DNA of 64,000 nt, taken from contig JAPKEL010000004.1 of assembly GCA_028822065.1 (NCBI GenBank), positions 37,575 to 101,574 on the forward strand. Direction: 5' to 3'. This document shows, piece by piece, positions 7,740-15,370 of this stretch. Both the position numbers and the translations under genes were made by a program. Origin of the DNA: Woeseiaceae bacterium (lineage in GTDB: Bacteria; Pseudomonadota; Gammaproteobacteria; Steroidobacterales; Woeseiaceae). The notes beneath the pieces were generated by a model. The model searched no databases, was not told where the DNA came from, and worked only from the letters and a program-made list of their open reading frames with translations. The stretch's first letter is position 1. Each line of letters begins with the position of its first letter.

Positions 7740-9425
7740 TTATATTTTATTTGAACGTAACTGGTCTACTGCATAGTCAACAGCTCTTGCAGTGAGCGCC
7801 ATATATGTAATAGATGGATTAACGCAAGAAGCTGACGTCATAATAGATCCATCTGTTATAAATACATTCTCTGCAACATGCATCTGATTCTGACGATTTA
7901 CGATCGATTCTTTAGGGTCATTGCCCATTCGAGCACCACCCATTTCATGAATGCCAGTTCCAGGAGCAGAAGGTGTGCTTCTGGTCTTTATGTTACTGCA
8001 ACCAGCACTTTTTAGCATTTTTACAGCCTGATCAGTCGCATCTCTAATCATATTTAGCTCATTCTTACTCCATTCAAACTCAAATTTAACTTGAGGAATA
8101 CCAAAACGGTCTACTTTATTACTGTCCAGCAGCATTCTATTTTTACTGCGAGGCAAAACTTCGCAAAATGCATGTAAAGGAAGTTGCCATGGCCCTGGAG
8201 TACGAAGGTTTTTCTTTAGTTGAGCGCCGTAACCGGTGATATTCTCAGGTGGCAAACGACCATCACCCCATGATTGAAAATTATACCCTCTGCTAAAATT
8301 GATGCTTTTATCTTGATTCTTTAAATTTCTAAACCTTGGGACATACATTGCAGTTGGTCGGCGACCATATTCCACATATTCTTTGAAATAAGGTAATACG
8401 CCTGTTGCGCCGGTACCGAACGTATGGTCCATTAGGTATCGACCTAAATTATCATAGTTATTACCCAGCCCTTGAGGCATTGATTGAGATTTCGAATTTA
8501 ATAGAATCTGATTTGATGCAACCGATGAAGCACAAAGAAAGATAACTCGAGCAGATAATTTATAACACTGTCTCGTCTGTGTATCAATAACATTAATCGC
8601 AGTTATTCTTTTTCCGCTACTATCATATATTAATGAATCAACAAGTGTATTTGCCTTGATAGTTAGATTGCCCGTCTTTTGGGCGGCTGGAAGTGTTGAA
8701 CTTTGGGTTGAAAAATAGGCACCAAATGAACATCCACGATCGCATTGAGATCTATACATACATCGACTGCGTTTTTGATTAGGTAGTGTGGTAGTTAGAT
8801 TTGCCGTCCTTCCAATAGTAACAACCCTGCCATCAAAATGATGAGCGACCGATTTTTTAAAATGCTTCTCTGCTATATTTAATGGCATAGCTGGCAGAAA
8901 CTCGCCATCTGGTAACTGCATAAGATTTAATTTTTCACCGGATACACCAACAAATTCTTCTACATATGAATACCATGGCGCTATATCTTTATACCTTATC
9001 GGCCAATCTATACCATAACCATCTTTTTTGTTAGCACCGAAATCAATATCACTCCATCGATAACATTGACGCCCCCAAAGTATTGATCTTCCTCCAAAAA
9101 TATCGGACCGTATCCAATTGAAAGGTTTGTCTATATTATTTATATAAGGATTTTTTCGATCATCATTGAAGAAATGATAATTGGTTGGGCTCGTTACAGT
9201 AGCATTATGCGTAAAACGATCTTTACTCTTCTCATTTGGTGGCCAGTGACCGCGGTAAGGCAAATCAAATGCACCTTTATTTTCTGTTGGATAATCATGT
9301 TGATGCCGAACTGGCCGTCCACGATCCAATAATAGAGTTTTTAATCCTTTTTCGGTAAGTTCTTTTGCCGCCCATCCACCTGAAATACCAGAACCAATTA
9401 CAATAGCGTCGAAATCTGTAATCAT
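7740..9425 (-). CDS. GMC-family FAD sugar dehydrogenase catalytic subunit with iron-sulfur motif, copy 1
   Basis: A 561-residue glucose-methanol-choline oxidoreductase. The FAD-binding VIGSGISGGWAAKEL is at residues 9-23. C222, C228 and C232 form a CX5CX3C motif matching the 3Fe-4S site of bacterial FAD glucose dehydrogenase. The C-terminal HEMGGARMG and CVNPSITYMALTAR segments supply the catalytic His/Asn pair. There is no signal peptide, so export would need a Tat-bearing partner such as 6412-6972. It oxidises an alcohol or sugar carbon and passes electrons to a cytochrome or quinone; no dedicated cytochrome gene is adjacent. It is the last gene of a queC-queE-unknown-GMC run (10-base gap upstream). 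Copy 2 is at 61175. Confidence 0.88.
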   Translation of the reverse strand: MITDFDAIVIGSGISGGWAAKELTEKGLKTLLLDRGRPVRHQHDYPTENKGAFDLPYRGHWPPNEKSKDRFTHNATVTSPTNYHFFNDDRKNPYINNIDKPFNWIRSDIFGGRSILWGRQCYRWSDIDFGANKKDGYGIDWPIRYKDIAPWYSYVEEFVGVSGEKLNLMQLPDGEFLPAMPLNIAEKHFKKSVAHHFDGRVVTIGRTANLTTTLPNQKRSRCMYRSQCDRGCSFGAYFSTQSSTLPAAQKTGNLTIKANTLVDSLIYDSSGKRITAINVIDTQTRQCYKLSARVIFLCASSVASNQILLNSKSQSMPQGLGNNYDNLGRYLMDHTFGTGATGVLPYFKEYVEYGRRPTAMYVPRFRNLKNQDKSINFSRGYNFQSWGDGRLPPENITGYGAQLKKNLRTPGPWQLPLHAFCEVLPRSKNRMLLDSNKVDRFGIPQVKFEFEWSKNELNMIRDATDQAVKMLKSAGCSNIKTRSTPSAPGTGIHEMGGARMGNDPKESIVNRQNQMHVAENVFITDGSIMTSASCVNPSITYMALTARAVDYAVDQLRSNKI

Positions 9426-9435
9426 TATTATTTGC

Positions 9436-9855
9436 TCAATTAATCATTTGAATCGATATTAAAGGGCTCTCAATTATCTCTGATGAGAATAAATAAGGAT
9501 AATCCTGAACACTTAATCCAGTAAGGTGATGACTCTCATCTAAATTCATGAGCCAAGGGTGCCACTCATCAAGCTCATTACGCCGATAATAGCCAGATAC
9601 TTGCCATTTTTTATTCTCCGGGGAAATATAAGTTTTACCCACATCCTTATCGGCATTAACCGGATCAATCACTTCAATATCGGCGGGTAAACCAAGTTGT
9701 TCAATCAATAAAACATTCGCTTTTGTTACGATTTGCTCTTCAAGTTTTCGTTGCGCTTGATAAGGGGGTTTGATAGTTGATTGATAAACAAACCATGAAA
9801 GTACGAATCCGGTTGTTAACGCAAAGATAATTTGTTTAATAGTATATTTCTTCAT
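9436..9855 (-). CDS. Unknown single-pass membrane protein, coupled to queE
   Basis: A 139-residue protein that I do not recognise. An N-terminal hydrophobic helix (about residues 7-24, starting MKKYTIKQIIFALTTGF) is followed by a soluble part of about 110 residues with a YYRRNELDEWHPWL segment. The ATG at 9855 shares one base with the queE stop (TAATG), which is why this start is preferred over an in-frame upstream codon that would lie within queE. It sits between queuosine genes and the GMC dehydrogenase, 10 bases from the latter. It could be an anchored accessory protein of the dehydrogenase, but nothing in the sequence proves that. Confidence 0.6.
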   Translation of the reverse strand: MKKYTIKQIIFALTTGFVLSWFVYQSTIKPPYQAQRKLEEQIVTKANVLLIEQLGLPADIEVIDPVNADKDVGKTYISPENKKWQVSGYYRRNELDEWHPWLMNLDESHHLTGLSVQDYPYLFSSEIIESPLISIQMIN

Positions 9856-10496
9856 TATGGTAACCCTAATATTTTGTGACTTTGAATACTCAATTTCCAT
9901 TGTGGATTTTTTAGGCAATATTCTATAGACGCCTTTGTATTTAATTTTAAATTATCATCATCCAGTGGCTGTAAGAAAAAATAATCAAAATCTAATTCCT
10001 GAAATAAATGTGGCGCTGCCGATTTTTCAATTTGTGGATAGACTAGTTTAATTTCATTTCCCGATGTCTGTTTCAAAATTGAGCTCGCTTTAGGACTCAC
10101 GCATATCCAATCAATATTCTCTGGCGCTCGAATCGTTCCATTTGTCTCAATACCAATTTCGAATGATTTTCGATGAAATTCATCAATTAAGTCCTTGTCT
10201 AGTTGCAACAAAGGCTCTCCACCTGTACAAATAACATATGGTGCTATATTACGTTTCGTTTTTGGCCAATTAAGAATAACCTTCTGAACCAAATCTTGAG
10301 CGGTTGAGTACTTCCCTCCACCGACACCATTTACCCCTCTAAAGTCTGTGTCGCAGAAGCGACATATTGCTGTCTCACGATCCTTTTCTCTACCTGACCA
10401 TAAATTACAACCTGAAAATCTAAGAAACACAGCAGGTCTTCCCGTATGCTGACCTTCCCCTTGCAGGGTGTAATAGATTTCTTTAACGGAATACAT
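9855..10496 (-). CDS. queE: 7-carboxy-7-deazaguanine synthase
   Basis: Radical SAM enzyme that contracts 6-carboxy-tetrahydropterin to 7-carboxy-7-deazaguanine in queuosine tRNA-modification synthesis. Cysteines C30, C45 and C48 form the CX14CX2C cluster motif seen in the expanded-loop QueE type. YYTLQGEGQHTGRPAVFLR precedes it and CTGGEPLL follows around residue 90. The 213-residue length is normal. It lies 2 bases after queC and overlaps the next gene by one base, so this is an operon. QueD and QueF are not in the window. Confidence 0.93.
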   Translation of the reverse strand: MYSVKEIYYTLQGEGQHTGRPAVFLRFSGCNLWSGREKDRETAICRFCDTDFRGVNGVGGGKYSTAQDLVQKVILNWPKTKRNIAPYVICTGGEPLLQLDKDLIDEFHRKSFEIGIETNGTIRAPENIDWICVSPKASSILKQTSGNEIKLVYPQIEKSAAPHLFQELDFDYFFLQPLDDDNLKLNTKASIEYCLKNPQWKLSIQSHKILGLP

Positions 10497-10498
10497 AA

Positions 10499-11158
10499 CT
10501 AATTCACCAAGGGATCTATAATCCCTGCCTCTTTAAAACCTTTTGCTCTTAACTTACATGCCTCACAATCCATACATGGAGGTTGTTCTCCTCGATAACA
10601 AGTATGCGTTAATGCCATTGCATCTATTGCATCAAGCTCCATGGCTAAGAAAACCGTTTCTTTTTTAGTTAAATGCATTAATGGAGCATGCACTTTAAAA
10701 TAGTAATCCAAGCCAAGATTCAACGTTCTTTCCATGGCTTTAATCGTACTCTCTCGACAATCTGGATAGCCACTGTAATCAGTTTGCGCCGTACCAATTA
10801 CCAAATGATTGATTTTTTTCTGCCAGGCTAAAGATGCAGCAAGCGTCAGAAAAATAAGATTTCTACCTGGCACAAAAGTTCTGGGTAACTCCCTATGATA
10901 ACCAGCATCAAATTCTACCTTTTTATCAGTTAAACTATTTTGGCCTAACATCTCAAATGAATTAATCGGGATAATATGATGCGGGATACTGTGCTGCTCG
11001 GCAATACGTTTGGCGCAAGTAATTTCTACTTTATGGCGCTGCCCATAATCGAACGTTACCGCCTCAATGTTCTCTGCATGAAAACGTTTCATTGCCCAAT
11101 AAAGACACGTTGTGGAGTCTTGGCCTCCAGATAAGATAATCATTGCCCGCTCTTTCAT
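10499..11158 (-). CDS. queC: 7-cyano-7-deazaguanine synthase
   Basis: ATP-dependent enzyme that turns 7-carboxy-7-deazaguanine into preQ0. The PP-loop SGGQDS is at residues 10-15. A C-terminal zinc site is seen in CYRGEQPPCMDCEACKLR, with four cysteines close to residue 200. At 219 residues it is of normal length. It is the first gene of the minus-strand run queC-queE-unknown-GMC, with spacings of 2, minus 1 and 10 bases. I looked for a preQ1-type riboswitch in the 124 bases upstream and saw none. Confidence 0.94.
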   Translation of the reverse strand: MKERAMIILSGGQDSTTCLYWAMKRFHAENIEAVTFDYGQRHKVEITCAKRIAEQHSIPHHIIPINSFEMLGQNSLTDKKVEFDAGYHRELPRTFVPGRNLIFLTLAASLAWQKKINHLVIGTAQTDYSGYPDCRESTIKAMERTLNLGLDYYFKVHAPLMHLTKKETVFLAMELDAIDAMALTHTCYRGEQPPCMDCEACKLRAKGFKEAGIIDPLVN

Positions 11159-11282
11159 AAACTTTCTCTTTCTCTGTCAATATTGATATTATGAATTTTA
11201 AGATTATACGTTCAATCCCCAATCATGATGAATTATAGTGAACAACTGAACTAAATTTAAGTTTTACCTAGAAAGATTCTAT

Positions 11283-11996
11283 ATGAATTTCAAAATTACC
11301 AAATTCAAGGTCATCCTTTTATTATTTACTCTAATCATAAACGGGTGCTCATACCCTTTATTAAATAGTGAAATGATTGAAAAGAAATTTGGATCCTATG
11401 GTCTCGATGTAATTGAAAGCAACAATGAAGACAGAATTTCATTTCTTTTCAGCAATGACGATTATTATATCGCTCTCAATAAAATAAATGCAGTAAAGAA
11501 AAGCTCTGGTTACAAAAAGAAATACCACACATTGGCATTAGTGAGCTTTATGGATTCGGTTAAAATTAGCGAAGTACATAAAAAGATAATTGAGGGAAGC
11601 TCTATTGGTGCTACATTCAAAGATTATGGCTGGAGTATTACCAAAGACAGTCTACTCGTCCTCGAGTTGTCTAAAGATATTCATCCAGTTATCCAAAAAT
11701 GGTTGAAAAGCAATGCATACCAAAACATAGCGATTCATGTTTATACACTTACGGTTAAAAATAAGACTCAAACAATTAGATACGCAGAGATAATCGAGAT
11801 ACACCATCCAGATTATTTATCGCTTACAAAGTTAAAAGATATATACGATATTAATTCGTCGAGAGAGAAGGATGCATTCGTGGTTAAAATAAAAAATATA
11901 ATCATTGATAAATTATCAAATAATAAAACTAGTCAAATTATTCTTGGCTTATTAGACCATCAAGGTGAACATGATGTTAATCCCGTTACAGATTAG
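11283..11996 (+). CDS. Unknown lipoprotein
   Basis: A 237-residue protein that I cannot assign. Residues 1-22 form a lipoprotein signal ending in the lipobox LIINGC, so the mature protein would be anchored by C22. The rest is soluble, lysine-rich and mixed alpha/beta in appearance, with no recognisable catalytic motif. It is divergent from queC and its 3' end overlaps a possible 42-residue minus-strand gene by 4 bases. Outer-membrane or periplasmic location is inferred only from the signal. Confidence 0.62.
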   Translation: MNFKITKFKVILLLFTLIINGCSYPLLNSEMIEKKFGSYGLDVIESNNEDRISFLFSNDDYYIALNKINAVKKSSGYKKKYHTLALVSFMDSVKISEVHKKIIEGSSIGATFKDYGWSITKDSLLVLELSKDIHPVIQKWLKSNAYQNIAIHVYTLTVKNKTQTIRYAEIIEIHHPDYLSLTKLKDIYDINSSREKDAFVVKIKNIIIDKLSNNKTSQIILGLLDHQGEHDVNPVTD

Positions 11997-12121
11997 CTTT
12001 TATCGTTATTTTTTTTATCCTTTTGAGTGCTTGGAATTATATGCCAAGCCAAATACATCAAACCAATTGAGGCACCGATCGCCAAAAAAATGATAATAAT
12101 CATTAGTAGATTCATTCTCAT
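11993..12121 (-). CDS. Possible small single-helix membrane protein
   Basis: A 42-residue reading frame starting MRMNLLMIIII. It has one strong hydrophobic helix (about residues 4-27) and a charged, lysine-rich tail (KDKKNNDKS). The arrangement, helix followed by basic cytosolic tail, is typical of small membrane peptides such as those associated with respiratory or transport complexes. It fills the otherwise empty gap before 12197 and overlaps the convergent lipoprotein gene by 4 bases. There is no homology that I can name, so it remains tentative. The second ATG at 12115 is an alternative start. Confidence 0.35.
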   Translation of the reverse strand: MRMNLLMIIIIFLAIGASIGLMYLAWHIIPSTQKDKKNNDKS

Positions 12122-12196
12122 ACAATAGTATAATTTTAGAAATTAATCATAATTTAAAAGAAAAATAAACACACAATAATCAACCAAGGCTTAACA

Positions 12197-13663
12197 ATGA
12201 CCGATCAATCAAAACATGAACAGACATTAGATCCTGAAAATTGGGATGAATTTCAAGACTTAGCTCATAAAGTAGTTGATGATTTGGTTGGTTACTTAAA
12301 AACTGTGGGTGACAGACCGGTCTGGACGCCCCTACCAGAAGAAGCAAAAGAATTATTCGCGGAGCCACTCCCTTCAAAAGGATCCAAGGAATCAGAGGTT
12401 TATGAATCAGTAAAAAATCATATCCTACCTTACCCAACTAATAACATTCACCCAAGATTCTGGAGCTGGGTTGGCGGTACCGGTACGCCAAGTCAATTAA
12501 TTGCTGATATGGTTATCTCAGCGATGAACTCAGGTAGTCTAGGTTTGGATGAAACCGCATCAACATACGTTGAACTTCAACTTCTTTCTTGGTTAAAGAC
12601 CCTCCTTAGTTACCCACAAGATGCTAATGGTTTACTTGTTAGTGGGGGGTCTATGGCAAATTTAGTGGGTTTAGCGGTAGCAAGAACACATGCCGCAGGT
12701 TACGATATCAGAGACGAGGGAATTAACCTTAATGACAATGCAAGATTGATGTTCTATACCTCAGTAGAGACTCATTCCTGCATCAGAAAAGCAATTGAAC
12801 TCTTAGGGCTTGGATCGAAATCATTAAAATTGATACCGATCAATGATGACTATACTGTTAACCTAGACCTTCTCCAGAATGCCATAGATAAAGACCGAAA
12901 AAATGGTCGTATCCCAGCCTGTATTATTGCTAATGTAGGGACTGTAAATACCGGCGCTATAGACCCTTTAATCAAATTGTCCGAAATAGCCAAGAAAGAG
13001 AATATCTGGCTCCATGCGGACGGGGCATTTGGTGCGATTGCTAAATTTGCACAAAAATCTCATCATCTTGTTGACGGTCTAGAATTAGCTGATTCTATTG
13101 CCTTTGACCTCCATAAATGGATGTATATTCAATATGACTGTGGCTGCGTCCTAATTCGTGGCAACCACCCACATAAAGAGACATTTTCAGTAATACCGCC
13201 TTATATAAAGAACTTTGAGCGCGGCTTAGCATCAGGGCCGATTAATTTTTCTGAATATGGAGTGCAGCTCTCACGCTCTTTCAAAGCGCTTCGCGCCTGG
13301 ATGGCATTAAAAATTGAAGGTTCTGATAAATATAGTGCTCAGATTGAACAAAATATTGACCAGGCAAAATATCTTACTCAATTAGTTGAAGCCCATAATG
13401 ATTTAGAGTTATTAGCGCCAACTTCATTGAATATAGTTAATTTTAGATACACTAATCCATCAGTTAAGGATGAGCAATTAAATGACTTGAATACTGAGAT
13501 ACTGATGAGATTGCATGAAAGTGGAAATTCAGCCCCCTCTTCAGCTTTATTAAATGGAAATTTCTCTCTTAGAGTGGCAATTTGCAACCATCGAAGTCAG
13601 CGCTCTGATTTTGATGAGCTAGTGAGAGATGTGACTATGATAGGCAATAATCTTTTAAATTAA
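12197..13663 (+). CDS. Group II PLP-dependent decarboxylase (aromatic-L-amino-acid decarboxylase type)
   Basis: A 488-residue fold-type I decarboxylase. The PLP lysine is K307 in FDLHKWMY; the cofactor-stacking histidine is H193 in VETHSCIRKA; HADGAFG (273-279) supplies the aspartate that contacts the pyridine nitrogen. The N-terminal NNIHPRFWSWV is typical of the aromatic amino acid/tyrosine decarboxylase branch. The product would be an amine plus CO2. Glutamate- or aspartate-type decarboxylases share the fold, so the substrate is open. It stands alone, convergent with the small relic gene at 13694. Confidence 0.85.
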   Translation: MTDQSKHEQTLDPENWDEFQDLAHKVVDDLVGYLKTVGDRPVWTPLPEEAKELFAEPLPSKGSKESEVYESVKNHILPYPTNNIHPRFWSWVGGTGTPSQLIADMVISAMNSGSLGLDETASTYVELQLLSWLKTLLSYPQDANGLLVSGGSMANLVGLAVARTHAAGYDIRDEGINLNDNARLMFYTSVETHSCIRKAIELLGLGSKSLKLIPINDDYTVNLDLLQNAIDKDRKNGRIPACIIANVGTVNTGAIDPLIKLSEIAKKENIWLHADGAFGAIAKFAQKSHHLVDGLELADSIAFDLHKWMYIQYDCGCVLIRGNHPHKETFSVIPPYIKNFERGLASGPINFSEYGVQLSRSFKALRAWMALKIEGSDKYSAQIEQNIDQAKYLTQLVEAHNDLELLAPTSLNIVNFRYTNPSVKDEQLNDLNTEILMRLHESGNSAPSSALLNGNFSLRVAICNHRSQRSDFDELVRDVTMIGNNLLN

Positions 13664-13693
13664 TTATATTTATCAAATATTTATGAGATAAAT

Positions 13694-13954
13694 TTAAAAT
13701 TTTGGTTCAAATGGTAATGTAACGACCAAACAGGCGCCTTTCTTATAAGCAGTATCAAGATCTAAGTTACCGCCATGCGCCCTAGCAACCAGTTTTGCAA
13801 TATAAAGGCCTAAGTCGGGATCAGATAACTCGAATCTTTTTAAGCCTTTTTCGGCATCGCCAATGCAATCCAGCTTCATGCCGTATCGCGACAAATAATT
13901 TTTTAGAAGTTCTGAATGCCTAAAATCATCATCAATTAATAAAACTTTTATCAT
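13694..13954 (-). pseudogene. In-frame relic fusing a response-regulator start to a histidine-kinase end
   Basis: An 86-residue frame made of two incompatible pieces. Residues 1-48 (IKVLLIDDDFRHSELLKNYL onward to SDPDL) are the first half of a CheY-like receiver, with the acidic pair at D8-D10, stopping just before the phospho-acceptor aspartate. Residues 49-86 (GLYIAKLVARAHGGNLDLD onward) are the last part of a histidine-kinase ATPase domain, the G2-box side. The join lies near base 13810. The simplest reading is one internal deletion that removed the rest of a receiver gene and most of a kinase gene. It cannot signal by phosphotransfer. Whether it is still made is unknown. Confidence 0.75.
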
Positions 13955-14130
13955 CTTGTAATTATACTTTCTTTAGAAAATTCAACAAAATCAATATGAT
14001 ACTTGTTACGAATTGAAACAAAATTGCTTACCAAAGAAAAGCAGATTGTTTGTAATGATTATCCTTTAACTTTTACCTATACTAACATCTAAATTATCAA
14101 ACAGCATAACCTTATAATTAGGAGCTATAA

Positions 14131-15351
14131 ATGTATTTACTTCGTCATCTTACACTCATTCTTCTCCCTTCATTCTTAATGGCTTGCATGCCTTCAGCGG
14201 AATCTATCACGTCGTCCGAGTTAGCAAAAAACTCTATTATAATTGATGGTCATATTGATGTTCCATATCGTGTTCTCCGTGAATGGGAAGACGTTACGAT
14301 GGCTACAGAAGGTGGCGATTACGATTATCCCAGAGCTATTCAAGGTGGTTTAAATGCGCCTTTTATGTCGATATACACACCAGCCTCATTAGCGTCTGAG
14401 GGTAAATCAAAAGAACGTGCTGAAGAATTAATTATCTTGGTGGAAAAAATTGTAGCAACTGCACCAGATAAATATGCAATTGCTACTTCACCATCACAAA
14501 TTAGAGAGCAATTCGATCAAGGTTTGATCTCTCTACCACTAGGCATGGAAAATGGATCACCGATCGAAGGTCAAATTGAAAATATTGAGTATTTTTTCGA
14601 AAAAGGAATTCGCTATATTACCCTAGCTCATTCTTTATCAAATCTAATCTCTGACTCATCTTATGACTCAAATAAAGTCCATGGTGGTCTAAGTGCTTTT
14701 GGTGAAGATGTTGTTAAAGAAATGAACCGTCTTGGCATGATAATCGATATCAGTCATGTCTCTGATGGAGCATTTTGGGATGTCATGGCTATAACAAGCG
14801 TTCCAGTCATTGCTTCGCATTCTTCGGCTCGTCACTTCACTCCGGGATTCGAAAGAAATATGAATGATGAAATGATCATTCGTTTGGCTGAAAATGGCGG
14901 GGTTATTATGATTAATTATGGCTCCGCATTCCTTACAGAAGAAGCCAATCAATATAACTCAAAAAGAACTGTAGCTTGGGAAAAGTTATTGTCATCTGAC
15001 GATGACACGCCATTAGATCTGTATGGAAGTGAAAACGGTAATGATCGTGATGCCTTCAACGATGAATATGCCAAATTAAATCCTTATCCATTTGCCACAT
15101 TAGAGCAGACTCTAGATCATTTTGATCACGTGGTTAAATTAACCGGTAGTGTTGATCATGTTGGGATTGGCTCTGATTATGACGGTGTAGGAAATACCCT
15201 ACCGATTGGTCTTAAGGATGTTTCTAGCTACCCTAATCTTATTCAGGGACTAATGGATCGAGATTACAGCAATGAAGATATTAAAAAAATTCTTGGGGAA
15301 AATTTATTACGCGCATGGAGTGAAATCGAACTTGGCGCCACATCGAACTAA
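14131..15351 (+). CDS. Membrane dipeptidase, M19 family, lipoprotein
   Basis: A 406-residue zinc dipeptidase of the renal dipeptidase family, which cleaves dipeptides, including ones with a D-residue at the C-terminal side. It starts with a lipoprotein signal with lipobox LMAC (C19). Zinc ligands are visible in DGHIDVPY (H41, D43), MENGSPIEG (Glu), DISHVSD and ASHSSARHF (His); GIGSDYDG is the family signature near the end. The RBS is AGGAG, 9 bases before the ATG. It heads a co-directional set with a D-aminoacylase-like protein (20 bases on) and an M20 peptidase, all exported, which suggests scavenging of D-amino-acid peptides from cell-wall or extracellular debris. Confidence 0.9.
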   Translation: MYLLRHLTLILLPSFLMACMPSAESITSSELAKNSIIIDGHIDVPYRVLREWEDVTMATEGGDYDYPRAIQGGLNAPFMSIYTPASLASEGKSKERAEELIILVEKIVATAPDKYAIATSPSQIREQFDQGLISLPLGMENGSPIEGQIENIEYFFEKGIRYITLAHSLSNLISDSSYDSNKVHGGLSAFGEDVVKEMNRLGMIIDISHVSDGAFWDVMAITSVPVIASHSSARHFTPGFERNMNDEMIIRLAENGGVIMINYGSAFLTEEANQYNSKRTVAWEKLLSSDDDTPLDLYGSENGNDRDAFNDEYAKLNPYPFATLEQTLDHFDHVVKLTGSVDHVGIGSDYDGVGNTLPIGLKDVSSYPNLIQGLMDRDYSNEDIKKILGENLLRAWSEIELGATSN

Positions 15352-15370
15352 ACAATCAATAACAAGATTC

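Noticed and set aside
11159..11282. preQ1 riboswitch upstream of queC
   Set aside because: No hairpin with the A-rich tail of a class I preQ1 aptamer and no larger structured leader was found.
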